This document shows, piece after piece, positions 11,880 through 23,654 of a DNA stretch of 64,000 nucleotides. The number at the start of each line of letters is the position of its first letter. Within the stretch, counting starts at the first letter, position 1. A program made the position numbers and the translations under genes. The notes beneath the pieces were generated by a model. That model worked only from the letters and a program-made list of their open reading frames with translations, had not been told where the DNA came from and did no database searches. The stretch comes from Hibiscus mutabilis (taxonomy: Eukaryota > Streptophyta > Magnoliopsida > Malvales > Malvaceae), in assembly GCA_019671005.1 (NCBI GenBank), contig CM033732.1, forward strand, positions 7,472,886 to 7,536,885, given 5' to 3'.

Positions 11880-13395
11880 TCGTCTACGTACTAGGTTGAA
11901 AAAGATGTGGATACTGCTTGTTTCATTGATTCTTCAGGTTTCCAAGTAGCTTCATCTACTTTGTGATTTCTCCATAAAACTTTGACTTGAGGAATCTTTT
12001 TATTTCTTAGCTATTTTTCTCTATGAGCTAATATCCTCACAGGTTCTTCCTCGTATGTTAGATCATGTTGAATCTCGATTTCTTCTGGTGTAATGACATG
12101 CGAATGATCTGATCGATACTTCTTCAGCATGGATACATAAAAAACATCATAGATCTTACTCATCTTGGGTGGCAATGCTAACTGATATGCCACTGGACCA
12201 ACCATTTTTAAAATCTCATAAGGGCCGATAAATCTTAGACTAAGTTTGCCTTTTCGTCCAAATCGTAACACTTTTTTCCATGGTGATACTTTTAAAAATA
12301 CCTTATCTCCAACTTCAAACTCAATATCCTTTCTTTTAAGATCTGAGTAAGATTTTTGTCTGTCAGAGGCAGCTTTGAGATTATCTTGAATAATTCTTAC
12401 CTTATCTTCCATCCTTTGAATAAGATCTAGTCCAATAACCTTTCGATCCTCAAGCTCAAACCAATTTAATGGCGTTCTGCATTTCCTCCCATATAATGCT
12501 TCGTAAGGAGCCATCTTTATGCTTGATTGATAACTATTTTTATATGCGAATTCTGCCAATGGAAGATAATTTTCCCAAAAACCCACAAAATTTAATACAC
12601 ACGCTCTAAGCATATCCTCCAATACTTGGATAGTTCTCTCCGACTGTCTGTCTGTTTGATGATGAAAAGCAGTACTAAAATGTAATTTACTTCCCAATGC
12701 CTCGTGTAAAGCACTCCAAAATCTTGAAGTGAACCTGGGATCCCTGTCCAATATATAAGACATAGGAACACCATGCAATCTAACAATCTCCTTGATATAT
12801 AATTCTGCCAGCTTGTTCAAGGAATAATCTGTACGAACTGGTATGAAGTGTGCCGATTTAGCCAATCGATCCACGATCACCCAGATTGCATCCTTTTTAC
12901 TCAGCGTCAAAGGTAGGCCCTTTACAAAATCCATAGTAACTCTTTCTCATTTCCACTGTGGAATGGAAATTGGTTGAAGTAATCCGGATGGTACCTAATG
13001 TTCTACTTTTACTTGTTGACAAGTCAAACACTTGGCAACAAATTCTGTGATGGCTCGCTTCATGACAGGCCACCAAAAATGACTTTTCAATCTTGATACA
13101 TTTTGTTACCTCCTGGATGTATTGTTAAAGGGTTGTAATGGGCTTTAGAAAGTATTTCTTTCTTCATCTCATCATTCTCAGGAACATATAAACGTCTTTT
13201 ATAATATAAGCCCCCATTAGACTTTACATCAAAGTCCTTAGATTCACCATTTTTTATTTGTTTTATTCTTTCCAAGCACCCTTCATCTTTGGCTTGTAAC
13301 TCTTTAATTCTCTCTATCAAAGTTGGCTTGATTTGAAATTCTGCCACTAATGCACCATTTTCTTGCATTTTCAACTGGGCATTCAGGGTCCTCAA
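11880..13395 (-). pseudogene. Tekay-like integrase with chromodomain remnant
   Basis: The integrase joins new cDNA into the host chromosome. The zinc-binding part begins in the segment 13395-13087 (two His around HYNPLTIHPGG); a frameshift follows before the CxxC half. The catalytic core is in the 307-residue open frame 12934-12011, with Asp2 (MDFVKG), Asp63 (ILDRDPRF) and Glu99 (QSER), a D-35-E spacing typical of the family. The usual DGQSER is changed to DRQSER. The GPY/F-type region follows (FIGPYEIL, near residues 236-243). Past the stop at 12011 the sequence still encodes a chromodomain-like tail (VKVLWRNH ... ATWKPE), which targets chromovirus insertion to chromatin. Broken by a frameshift and a stop, so not functional as it stands. 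Confidence 0.88.
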
Positions 13396-13972
13396 GGCAG
13401 AAAATGTTTTCCGGCTAAGTGTGTGCTACCACATTAGCCTTTCCCAGATGATAATCAATAATTACATCATAATCCTTAATTAATTCTATCCATTTTCTCT
13501 TCCTCAAATTGAGCTCCTTTTGGGATAACAAGTACTTCAAAGTTTATGGTCAGTGAAAATATAGCATTTTTCACCATATAAATAGTGTTGCCAAATTTTT
13601 AGAGTAAACACCACTGCAGCCAACTCTAAATCATGAGTGGATAGTTTCTCTCATGAGTTTTCAGTTACCGTAAAGCATAAGCTACCACATTTCCTTCTTG
13701 CATCAGCACACATCCCAAACCATTATGGGAGGCATCGCTATATATTACAAATTCTTTTCCAGGTTCTGGTTGTACTAAAATAGGAGCTTCTGTCAGAACC
13801 TTCTTTAATTGATCAAAGCTTTCTTGACATTTTCCATCCAAACGAACGGTACATCTTTTCTTAACAGCTTGGTTAACGGAGAAGCAATCATTGAAAAATC
13901 TTTCACAAACCGCCGATAGTAACCAACTAATCCCAAAAAGCTTCTCACTTCGGAGATATTCTTAGGAACTTC
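13396..13972 (-). pseudogene. Tekay-like RNase H remnant
   Basis: This lies between RT and integrase on the minus strand, where RNase H removes the RNA template in gypsy elements. The frame is broken in several places and no long open stretch survives. Assignment rests on position and on short recognisable pieces in translation. It has no intact catalytic set that I can list. Confidence 0.6.
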
Positions 13973-15212
13973 TCATTCAAGGATTGCTTGAACCTTCTTA
14001 GGATCAACTCGAATTCCTTCGGCTGAAACTACGTGTCCAAGGAAATTTACTTCTGATAACCAGAATTCACACTTTGACAGCTTTGCATACAACTTCTTTT
14101 CTCGTAAGATCTGGAGAACAACTCGAAGATGAGCATCATGCTCCTCCTTGGTTTTAGAGTAAACCAATATGTCATCAATAAATACTACCATGAATCGATC
14201 CAAATACGACTGGAAGATTCGATTCATTAAATCTATAAAAGTCGTCGGTGCATTTATAAGTCCAAATGGCATTACTATAAACTCGTAATGCCCATATCTG
14301 GTTCTAAAGGCTGTCTTTGGTATATCCGCTTCCTTGATTTTTAATTGATGATACCCCGATCGAAGATCAATCTTAGAGAACACCGTTGCTCCCTTAAGTT
14401 GATCAAAAAGATCATCAATCCTCGGTAAATGATATTTATTCTTTATCGTCACCTTGTTAAGTCGATGATAATCCACACATAGTCTCATTGATCTATCTTT
14501 CTTCTTTACAAACAAGACTGGAGCTCCCCCAAGGTGATATACTAGGCCGTATAAAACCTTTATCCAACAATTTTTGTAGTTGAGCCTTTAACTCTTTGAG
14601 TTCGGTAGGAGACATTCTATAAGGTGCTATTGATATTGGTGTTATTCCAGGAAGCATATCAATAACAAATTCCACCTCTCGATCATGGGGTAAGCCTGGT
14701 AATTCATCCGAAAAAATATATGGAAATTCCCGCACCGTGGGTATGTTTTCCAGATCTATCTTTGTTTCCAGAGCACTTATCATATGAGCTAAATAAGCTT
14801 CATATTTACATGATAACAACATTCCAGCAGCTAAAGCTGCAATCTCAGGGCTCAAATAGTTCTGTCTTTCTCTCTCAAATACTATTTCCAAACCCTCCGG
14901 TCCTTGTAAGACTACTCTTTTTAATCGGCATTCAACCATAGCATTATATGAATATAGCCAATCCATTCCAAGAATAATTTTAATTTTTTGGAAAGGCAAT
15001 TCCATAATATTAGCAGGAAATTCTACTGCTTGAATTTTTAAATGACATTTCCTGCATATTCTACTCACTCTGGCACTTTGTTCTATTGGGTTGACAACAA
15101 CTATCTCACTCGAAATTAGTTCTACTGGAATGTTTCTTTCAAGTATTACTTTAGAACTAATATATGAATGAGTAGAGCCTGGATTGATCAAGGTAAAAAA
15201 TAGGCCTACCAA
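13973..15212 (-). pseudogene. Tekay-like protease and reverse transcriptase
   Basis: Two overlapping minus-strand frames, 15212-14493 and 14515-13973, make up a protease-RT unit joined by a frameshift near 14500. The protease has the flap-side motif GMDWL and the active-site region NPGSTHSYI, in which the catalytic Asp of the usual D-x-GSTHS pattern reads Asn. The RT has the polymerase blocks MRLCVDYHRLNKVT, FSKIDLRSGYHQL, FRTRYGHYEFIVMPFGL and VVFIDDILVYSK; FIDD (near 14165-14186) holds the two metal-binding Asp. The RT catalytic residues look intact, but the protease change and the frameshift should stop normal polyprotein production. Confidence 0.9.
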
Positions 15213-15292
15213 AGAGTTCGATCATACCTACAACGATCTATGCATCATTTCGATCATCAACAGTTTTAATGTTGTATACCTGAGCTGTAGCT

Positions 15293-16418
15293 CTACTTTC
15301 TTGATTGGGTGTTGATGCAGATGTTCCTGGTTTTCCACCTTTGTTTCCCTTGCTCCTCTAAGGCACTGCAGCAAACTGATGCGGATGAAGCTCCGAACAA
15401 TTTTTCTTGAAATGACCAGCTTGTCCGCAATGGAAACATGCTCCGATCAACTAGCATTGACCAGGATGCCTCTTGCCGCAATGCTCACATTCTATAATCG
15501 GGCGAACTACAAAACCTCGAGTACCCGCAGTATTCATCTGAGACTGCTTCGATTTTCCTCCTACATACCCCTTTTTAACTGAAGAAGCTGATGTTGCAGG
15601 ATGCTGCTGTGACATTCCTTTGCTGCGTTTAAACGATGATGCAGCAAATGAACCTCTAGACCTTTTCCCGGTCTGACTCTGCTTTTCTGCCTTCTCCTCG
15701 AGGTCCACTCTTTCTATAGCCTTGGCCCGGTTCACCATTTCCTGAAAAGTAGTGAAATTACGGGAAACCAATATCCTCTTATATTGCGAATCCAATCCAG
15801 CTATGAATCTGTCGATTCTAGACCTTTTGGTTGTGAGAAATTCCATCACAAATTGGCTCAGTCTATTAAATTCGCATTCATATTCATAAATCGATCTGCC
15901 ATGTTGTTTTAGCTGCAGTAATTACTGTCTCATATCTTCAACAAACACGTCTCCAATGTACTTTTCTTTGAATTCTTGAAGAAAGAATTCCTAAGTGACC
16001 CGTTCTGGAGGTACATGTGCAGTTATCACGTTCCATCATACACTGGCTTGTCCCATCAAAAGGGATACTACTCCTTCCAATTTTCCTTGATTGTCACAAG
16101 GAATTCTGCTTAACATGATCTTGATATAATTTAACCAGTAATCAGTATCCATCGGATTTGCATCAGCATCCCCTCGAAATTCTGGTGCTCTGATTTTCTT
16201 TAACTCCTTAAGAACTGATATTGGTGCTCGCCGGTTTATGATCGCATCCAAGGACTACAGAATAAACCTTGATCTTGCACCGGCATATTTCTTTGTTCTC
16301 GAGCATGTTGCTCTACATTCTGCTGAGCCTGAGGCGGATTTTGATTCACCTCATTACTTCCGCTTTGAGCTGGCACATCCTGCTCAACAGCCTGTCGCAA
16401 TTCATGATAATCCAACAT
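15293..16418 (-). pseudogene. Tekay-like Gag with two zinc knuckles
   Basis: Gag packages the element RNA. Fragments on the minus strand are 16418-16236 (Gln/Asn-rich N-terminus), 16251-16036 (capsid start, RAPEFRGDADANP), and 15849-15451 (capsid end plus a basic region). Two CCHC-like knuckles follow: CEHCGKRHPGQC, then CFHCGQAGHFKKNC in the next frame (about 15435-15390). At least three stops or frameshifts separate the pieces. Gag should run straight into protease, and here it does so only with interruptions. Confidence 0.85.
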
Positions 16419-16584
16419 TTTTTCATGTCACGATTATCTTAAATAAGTAAAGAGTAATCTACCTAATATCAGGCATCATCATGATCCTATACGATATCAA
16501 CAATTTTTTTAGATATCCTAGTGGCATGTATCTAACTCTGACTTTCTACAGAGACTTATTTACTATCCAGAACCGGCTAAACCT

Positions 16585-16598
16585 GTGCTCTAATACTA
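16585..16598 (-). other. Primer-binding site of the Tekay-like element (mutated iMet type)
   Basis: The minus strand reads TAGTATTAGAGC next to the 5' LTR, against the usual TGGTATCAGAGC complementary to initiator Met tRNA. The two differences are transitions (G to A and C to T), as expected from decay of methylated cytosine. Its position fixes the element orientation. Confidence 0.7.
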
Positions 16599-16603
16599 AT
16601 AAA

Positions 16604-19440
16604 TGTAACACTCTTACCAGTATTTAATTCTTGATACTAGTAAGGAATGTCACCTAATATTTAACCGTGTTTTATAATACTCAATTTAATCAAAACATCA
16701 ATTTTCAAAATTTTCAGTTTATCGCGTAAAACCAATTACAAATTTTTAACCTATCAAATAGCTTTCGTTTCCAGGCAGCAACTTGGCAGTTTGTAAATAC
16801 ACATTTTAATTAATAAGACTGCCTAAATTAAAAATGATCTTGATTACTCTAAAAATCAAACTTTATAACTTTACCCGATTTTTCATTACTAATAATTTCT
16901 TTAAACTATTATAATCCACATTATAAAGTAACCACTTATCTAGATATTTATATTACAAACCATATCTAGATTAGTTAAAGCGAGCTACTATTATTTTATA
17001 TATGCCAACTAGAGATAATCAAAACACATCAAAGATGTAAATTACCGATACGACTATTATTCTTCCGGATGATGATGCCGATATTCCTTACTCCTGTCCG
17101 GGATTATTACCTACGTGTGAAAACCATCACACGTTAAGTATATACTTAGTGAGACATTATAATTATTTAACATAAATAAACATGCTTGAATTATAACAAT
17201 AATTAATTAAACATGTAATTTGATCACTATTCTTTCATTTTTCTTATGTTAATCAAATATTAACATGGTATATTCCGGATTCGTAAATCCTATTAATATC
17301 CTTGCCATTATCCGAGAGTTTACCTACTCTCTAATTTATTAACCATTTATTATTAAATAAATTATTGCCCAACATAGTTTGAGGACTTGAGTACACGAGT
17401 CAAAACTGCACCGAAGTGCTAAGTGACTGCACATAAGTGCTAAATAACCACACCTAAGTGTTAATAAACCGCACTGAAGTGCTAAACCGCTGGACTCTAT
17501 GGCATGCCAACTATACTTTAAACCTCAATTACTTATTTGGGCACACTTTTCAATTCCATATTCAATTCATCCATGGCAATATAATTGAATACTGGGCAAT
17601 TCATACCCTAAGTATAACATAAACATACATACCTGATATATCTAGTGATCAAATGCATCATAGCTCTACCTTTGACAAGTCTCAATATGTTAAATATAAG
17701 TTTATGATATCATTATCAAGGAATTATTAATAAGGTTGACTTATCACAAGTCTTCCAAATGATAATCATAGTATTTTCCATGCATAAAAATGCACTCACC
17801 TTGACACTTTATACTCTGTCAATATTCAACTAGCCCCACTAAGTTCAACTTCGGTCCCGTTCCTTTCCTCGATTGCTAATTCGATCTTGATTTTGTTCAA
17901 AGTCTCCAAGTGTATTAAAAAAATACCATAAGTACATCCCAAATTATATGTTAGTATCTTACTAACACATAAACAATATAGGAATAATTTTCCTATAAAC
18001 ACCTTAATATTTTCCAAATATTAGTTTCATGACATAAGTCATTTCATCCTCAATACTTTGTATTTCTTCCAATCTTTATTCAAAGAATGATTTATAACTC
18101 ATTCTAACCTTAATTCCAGCATAATGCTTCCATAAAAATAAATTTCCATTTTAGTCCTTAAATTATTCCAAATTACCGATTTGGTTCCCAATCTTTTCAA
18201 AATTTCCGATTGGTTCCTATGATTTTATAAACTTCCAAAATGGTCCAAATGACATTTTACAGCTTATAAAATCATAATTTCAACATTTTCAAATTTATGG
18301 AAATTTCTCCATAATTTCCCCTAATTTTTACAATTTGCCGAAATCATCCCTATGATTTTCCAAGTTTCCAAATCAGTCCAATTAACATTAAAACATCATT
18401 TCCAAGCTTCACAATCATTCCCAAATCAAAATCAATCCAAATTCAACTTTTATACTAAAACCCTAACTTTAAACAATTTAGGGTTTAGCTATTTCCATGT
18501 AGTTTCAATCATCACATAAGCTTTAATATGATTCTACAACATCATATTCATCAAAAACTAACCTTAGTTCAACCTAATTCAACATCCCCTTCATCCATCA
18601 ATTCCTCAAAACTAAGGTTTTAAGTAAGGAAAGCATGAACAAATGGTACCAATAGATAGAGAATTTCATGTAGATTAATTCTTTGTTTCATGCTTTCATC
18701 CAAAATCCAAAGAAATAAGCTTGAAAAATCAAAATAAAATTTCCCATACCTTGAGTAGGGTGTTTCGGCCAAGCTAGAAAAAGATGAAGAGATTTCTTGA
18801 TTTTTCTTTTGACTTAATTTAGGCCATTTGTCCATTATTTAAAGTATCTTAATTAAAAATTCTTTTTATGGCAAAATAACTATCTTGCCCCTTTAATCCA
18901 AGGTTCCATAAATTTCCACATGTCACTTTGATCATCCAATGGCCCAAATTAATCCAAGGAGTTAGTGATTACCAACTTTGCCCTTGCCATCTTCAAAAAT
19001 TACCATCTTGCCATTTTTCATCCAATGGCTAAGATTAAACATGGAAAAGTAATCTTTGATCCAATGATCCATATTAATTTCAATTAAAGTAAGGCATGAA
19101 AATTACCCTTTTACCCTTGCCTTATTTTAATAAAATATCTCATAAAAGATTTTTCATTTATTTGATTAAATCCGATTATCTGGATTTTTCTCGAACTTTA
19201 AAGCTTTATAGCTCTTAATACAAACTATGTATCAAAAATCTGTGTATCATGAAAATGCCACTATTGGGGGTGAAATATTCATTTACGGGACTAACTTACA
19301 TACTTTTGAAAATTACAACTTGGTCCCTGAACTTTTCAAAATTTACAGTTTGGCACCAAACTTTTTAAAATTTACATTTTGGTTACCAAACTTTTCAGGT
19401 TTTACATTTTGGTCACTAACCAAAATTTTGAGGTATTACA
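16604..19440 (-). repeat. 5' LTR of the Tekay-like element
   Basis: The LTR is 2837 bp and closely matches 8990-11858. It holds four mini-hairpin repeat units (17408-17482) instead of five. As the upstream LTR on the minus strand it would carry the element promoter; I could not place a convincing TATA box. Confidence 0.92.
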
Positions 19441-19445
19441 ATGAG

Positions 19446-20204
19446 AATGCATGTCTAGGATTGGTTCTATGAAAGACTTGGTTTTTAAGCGTGCCTAGTG
19501 CACCACCTCTTTTTCATGGTAACCTACCTGGTGCATTGTTCTTTAATGTGCTCACTTTTATAAAATACTATGACAAAGAAGATCTCTTTAATCTTAGTGT
19601 AAAAGTTAAAGAGTTGAGATTAATTTGGTTGAGCCAAATACCAAATTTAGTCATAGTAAGTAAAATACGTGATGGTCTCTTTAGGGCCAATATGTTGAAT
19701 AATATGAATGAGAATATGATAGACATTAGTGCTACTAAAAGTATGTTGTAGCTATTAAATCTCTTTGAGTTCTTTTCTTAAGTAGAGGAATGAAAAGAGA
19801 TGGTATATCTTAGGAGTTGTGTTGAAATCTTCTGGAACAAACTTGAGACAATTTTCCTATTGTTAGGAAAAGTTGAAAACTCCTCATAAAATATTTGCAT
19901 AATATTCCTAATTTCTCGAATTAGGAAAAAGTTGAAATTCTCTTTGAATGGGATAAAAGGAATTTCATAATCGTTTGAGATTATGCATACTAATCTTAAT
20001 GATTAGTAAATTCTCAAAACTTTGAAAATATAATCATCTGTAAACAAGATTTAAGTTTGTTAAAACATAGTTTTATGGTTAAAACTCATAGCAAAGTTTA
20101 CTTTAGTATGATTGGGTATTTTTTTACACATTGTTCAATACACTTATGTATATATTTCTATCTTAAAATGTTATAAATGCGGGGGTGTCTTAAAATGATG
20201 ATTA
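19446..20204 (+). other. Right internal part of the copia element, unrecognised
   Basis: This lies between the Tekay insertion and the RNase H remnant. A small open frame (19491-19751) reads as 86 residues with no motif I know. The rest is AT-rich with stops in all frames. By position it is expected to be copia pol, but I cannot confirm that. Confidence 0.4.
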
Positions 20205-20303
20205 GAGTCAGAGAGAAACCTAGTTGATCCTCTTACCAAAGGTTAAAGTCGGAAATTGGTTCTAGATTCGTCGAGGGGGATGGGTCTAAAGCCCATTGGT
20301 TGA
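20205..20303 (+). pseudogene. C-terminus of copia RNase H
   Basis: Translation gives NLVDPLTKG and then, after one stop and a frameshift, VLDSSRGMGLKPIG ending in TGA at 20301-20303. This is the characteristic end of Ty1/copia RNase H. It fixes the end of pol and shows that the region up to the 3' LTR (20304-21221) is noncoding. Only about 33 codons are recognisable. Confidence 0.8.
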
Positions 20304-20440
20304 GGAATTCATAGTGGATACCAACTTAGTTATCTAAGTTCAATGTGGTCAAACGAAACCATGGAGAGGACTCATAGTGTACATTTTTACTACCTATCCC
20401 TATGATGAACAATGTACATGCCCAGGTTGAGTTTAATTAC

Positions 20441-20864
20441 TCTTAATAAATTCATAGCCTAGGTTTTGGGTGGTCTTAGTGAGAAAGACTTGATGAATTT
20501 ACCGACTTTGGTTGAATAACTACTCTTAATAAGTTCATAACCCAGTGTTGAGTGGGTGGTCCTAACGCGAAGGACTAGATGAACTTGCCGCTAGAAAGGA
20601 TAAGTTTTCTTAAACTCTTAATGAATTCAAATCCCAAGAGTTTGGGTGATCCTAAATGAGAATGACTCATTGAATTCACCAGTTAAAGAGGTTGAGTATT
20701 TATTCTTAATGATTTCTTATCTATGAGTGTGGGTGGTTCATTTGATATGAACTTGAAGAAATTCACCTTGTTTATTTGTGAGGATGAGTTGTTGTAAAAG
20801 CTCTTAATTATTTCATAGCCCAAATCTGGGTGGTTTATGTTGAGATAAACCTGATGAAATAACC
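20441..20864 (+). repeat. Five-unit tandem array of two-stem hairpins with compensatory changes
   Basis: Units begin near 20441, 20523, 20617, 20703 and 20802. Each has an outer stem that differs between units but still pairs: TAAATTCAT/ATGAATTTA, AAGTTCAT/ATGAACTT, TGAATTCAA/TTGAATTCA, ATTTCTT/AAGAAAT, TTATTTCAT/ATGAAATAA. Inside is a second stem: GTCTT/AAGAC, GTCCT/AGGAC, (broken in unit 3), GTTCAT/ATGAAC, GGTTTAT/ATAAACC, with loops of about 5-7 bases. A conserved GGGTG precedes the inner stem. The array lies between the pol end and the polypurine tract, so in the 3' noncoding part of the copia RNA. Confidence 0.88.
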
Positions 20865-21210
20865 TACGTAAGTGAGAAGGACTAGCCACCTTCTATGAAA
20901 AACGTTGGGCCGTTTTCTAGTACACTTACTAGAATCCTGAGGAAAGAGGTCTATATATACATTTGTATATATACTTTGCAGACACATCAAAGACTTCGGT
21001 GGATGAAGGGGTTAGTTGTGTGTTATGAGTTCACCCTAATCTTAGAAAGTTCAAGACTCGTTCACTTATCTAAGAGAAGAATTACACATAATCAGTATGT
21101 TCTAGTTCCAGATACATTCACTAAGGCTTAAGCAACTAATCTCGCTATTGCTCTTCTCGTGTTTTAACTTCAATGCTCTCATTTTTACGAAGGATATTCT
21201 TTCGCATTAG

Positions 21211-21221
21211 TGGGGGGATAT
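21211..21221 (+). other. Polypurine tract of the copia element
   Basis: GTGGGGGGATA sits directly before the LTR start TGTTAATGC. This is the standard plus-strand priming site and gives the element's orientation. Confidence 0.8.
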
Positions 21222-21663
21222 TGTTAATGCTCAATTGTAACGTTTATTTTATGTCTATTTAATTCTATTATTAAAATTAAATTTTATTGTGGAAACGATG
21301 ATTTTGCCCTCACTATTTATCCTATAAATAGTGGACAATTTTACTCATTTAAAAAACATCCCAAAGCAAATGTCATTTACTTTGAAACACTCTTTGGTTT
21401 TCATAAACCTTTCTTGAGTGTTATTTTGAGTTGAGAGAAGAGCAGCACCATCAAAGTCGACTCCATCTTTCGGGTGTACGAAATTTGGAGAGTCATGTTA
21501 ACCTCAGGGGGCCATTCGTCCATTGTAGCGATTACACACATTGGGGCGAATTCGCTTCTAAGGGTGTGGTTAATACCATGACACGGTTTGGTTTGATTTT
21601 GTTATTTTATTATTTTCAGTCAATGCTAACGCCTCGTTTTGCAGCATTCTATTTTTTCCAACA
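21222..21663 (+). repeat. 3' LTR of the copia element
   Basis: The LTR is 442 bp, starts TGTTAATGCTC, ends TTCCAACA, and matches 7077-7515 at most positions. The right flank is GCAATGT, resembling the GCAAATGT left of the 5' LTR. Confidence 0.88.
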
Positions 21664-22364
21664 GCAATGTCCCACATGAGAATAGAGTTATTCTGAATAG
21701 GCAAAGGAGACTCTTGGTGGTCAATGCTTGTCTAGTCTGTCAATACCTCTAAGACTTTATGTTTCATGTTTTGAATAACCGCCTCTACTTTCTGGACTCG
21801 AATCGAAAAAATACAACCATCTACCATCAAGTCTAAAATTTCATCGACGTTTTCTAGTTGACAAGTTGTAATTTGAAGTCTACAACGCTCAAAAGACGAT
21901 GGACTTTGTGTATCCTCATCCAGACGAACCAATGTATCCCATACCTTTGCAATACTTTCAAATGACGAACGTCACCAAGCATGAACCAGGACCCCACTAA
22001 TCGATACCCACACCCTTCTAGAATCTATTTCAATGAAAGGAGACCAAATTTAAGTTCTACAGAACCATCTCCTTAAACTATTCGATTGTATTGATTCCTG
22101 ACGTGATTCCTCTAAGTCACACATAATAAAGAACATCTTCCCTGCCAAATGCATTAAAGAGCAACCTTTTAGACTCTCCTTATGAAATTCAGTCGCTAGT
22201 TCTACCACCTGTTTCAGTTGATCCGACCAACCTACAACACATGTCTTGAGGTTTTCATCGTAGTCCTTATCGACAACACCCACAATCTTTTTTCTAGTTG
22301 CTTTTTGATCCCTTGCATGCGCATTTCTTAACCCATAAAAATAAGAGTGAGGTAATTTAACCAT
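21664..22364 (-). pseudogene. Upstream half of a broken DUF4283/LINE-like gene
   Basis: Minus-strand open pieces are 22364-22050 (104 residues, MVKLPHSYFYG...) and 21932-21732. The first contains a pattern like plant DUF4283 proteins: a CVVGW start, a middle block ending GKMFFIMCDLEESRQ, then an RRWF-like block. The second contains LDEDTQSPSSFERCRLQITT, which resembles the segment that often follows DUF4283. A frameshift separates the two pieces, and the gene resumes at 7076 beyond the copia insertion. DUF4283 is usual in plant LINE-type ORF1 proteins and related gene families. The match is from memory of the fold's sequence style, so moderate. Confidence 0.5.
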
Positions 22365-23120
22365 AAAAATAAGAGGTACAAAGTTTAAAAGAATTAAAAA
22401 TTTGAGGGTCCAAATAGATAAAATTTCCTACTATATGTTATAGTAAAACATTTTAGGGGAACACAACCCTCTAAAAGGAACAACATAGTTCTGTCACTGA
22501 GTGTTAGATTTATATTTGTTTGAGACATGTACCATATATTATTTTTGAGGATATTTCGTGAAAATACTCGGCTTTAGGAAAGTGTTGTAGTCGACAGTGA
22601 GAGTGAGCTAGACAAATACTCTGCTCCAAGATGATTCAAGAGGCAGATAAATATCATCTAAATCTGAAAAAAGAAGGTGATTTTAAAGATTTTCGAATAA
22701 GATCTTTAACTAATTTTAAAAAAAATAATATAATGGAAAATAAAAGAACGAACAAAAACTCTTGTATTGGTGTGCAGGATGAAAATCAACCATCTTTTGT
22801 TTTTTACGAGTCCAATAATTAATGTGTTAGAGTACTGATCAATGTTAGCATGCTGGTTTAAGATTTTGGTGGGCTTAGGTCAAACTAAACAATTAGAGCC
22901 TAATTAGAGATTTAAATTACAATTGTGGTCACATTATGTTTATCGCGATTACGGGCATAACAAATGCTATTGCAGTTATTGAAAGTGTCGCAATTGTGAA
23001 TTTTTTTAATAACATATGATATTGTGGACATACGATTGTGGAAATCGTTGTTTCGGACGATGTCAATATCGCTATATAACGGTTGATATTACGGTTGTAG
23101 ACTGTTATTTAAATCTCTAT
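22365..23120. other. Intergenic DNA, no gene recognised
   Basis: AT-rich sequence. A 63-codon open frame at 22631-22822 is Lys/Asn-rich and matches nothing I recognise. Around 22915-23100 short variants of ATTGTGG and GCGATT recur, possibly a worn tandem repeat. Confidence 0.4.
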
Positions 23121-23124
23121 CCCT

Positions 23125-23575
23125 AATAACAAGTATTGGAAAACAATTAAATTTCAAGAGTATGTCCATAATAATAAGCATTGAAAAAAAATTGGTTCTC
23201 TAATAACAAATACGAAAAATGAATTTTAAGAGTATGATCATAATAACAAATATTAAAAAAAATTATGCCCCTAATAATAAGTATTGAAAAAAATTAGACC
23301 TTTAATAATAAGTATTAGAAAAAAATTATTTTAAGAGTGCCCCTAATAACACAAATTAAAAAAATTTGGCCCCTAATAACAAGTTAAAAATTGGGGCCTT
23401 AATAACAAGTAGTAGAAAAAAAATAGAATTTTAACAGTGTCCAGAATAATAAATATTCGAAAAAAATTAGCCCTTAATAGCAAATATTAGAAAAAAATTA
23501 AATTTTAAAACTAAGACCCTAATAAATAATATTAGAAAAAAAATTACTCCTAATAACAAATATAAAAAAAATTGA
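23125..23575. repeat. Decayed AT-rich tandem repeat, period about 45 bp
   Basis: Roughly ten units contain variants of CCTAATAACAAGTATT followed by an A run and ATT. Spacing and sequence drift along the array. I see no coding in any frame. Confidence 0.7.
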
Positions 23576-23654
23576 ACCTATAATTATATTAAAATAGTTT
23601 TTATAAATATAATTTAGTATACAAATTACCCTTCTTGCCCAAGCCCATATACCA

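Larger units (their letters stand above)
8990..19440 (-). mobile_element. Tekay-like Ty3/gypsy chromovirus, minus strand
   Basis: Two LTRs of about 2.85 kb (8990-11858 and 16604-19440) flank a minus-strand gag-pol read from right to left: Gag with zinc knuckles, protease, RT, RNase H, integrase and a chromodomain remnant. The primer site (16585-16598) is a mutated initiator-Met type. The polypurine tract is ACGGGGGAAGAAT on the minus strand beside 11859. The target duplication is ATGAA (8985-8989) and ATGAG (19441-19445), with one mismatch. Frameshifts and stops break the frames, so this copy is probably inactive. It inserted into the copia element at 7077-21663. The Tekay assignment rests on the protein style and the chromodomain. 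Confidence 0.9.
7077..21663 (+). mobile_element. Ty1/copia-type element (degenerate), interrupted by a Tekay-like insertion
   Basis: Two matching LTRs of about 440 bp (7077-7515 and 21222-21663), starting TGTTAATGC and ending in AACA, bound this element. A polypurine tract (GTGGGGGGATA, 21211-21221) precedes the right LTR, so it runs on the plus strand. A Tekay-like element (8990-19440) sits inside. Without it the internal region is about 3.25 kb, short for an autonomous copia element, and the only protein I recognise is the C-terminus of RNase H at 20205-20303. The left flank GCAAATGT and right flank GCAATGT are similar but do not form a clean 5-bp target duplication. Confidence 0.8.

Noticed and set aside
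7072..21670. Clean 5-bp target duplication for the copia element
   Set aside because: The flanks GCAAATGT and GCAATGT are similar but neither length nor register fits a standard 5-bp duplication, so I do not claim it.
22631..22822. Lys/Asn-rich 63-codon frame as a small gene
   Set aside because: It has no start context, no motif and AT-driven composition, and is flanked by repeats.
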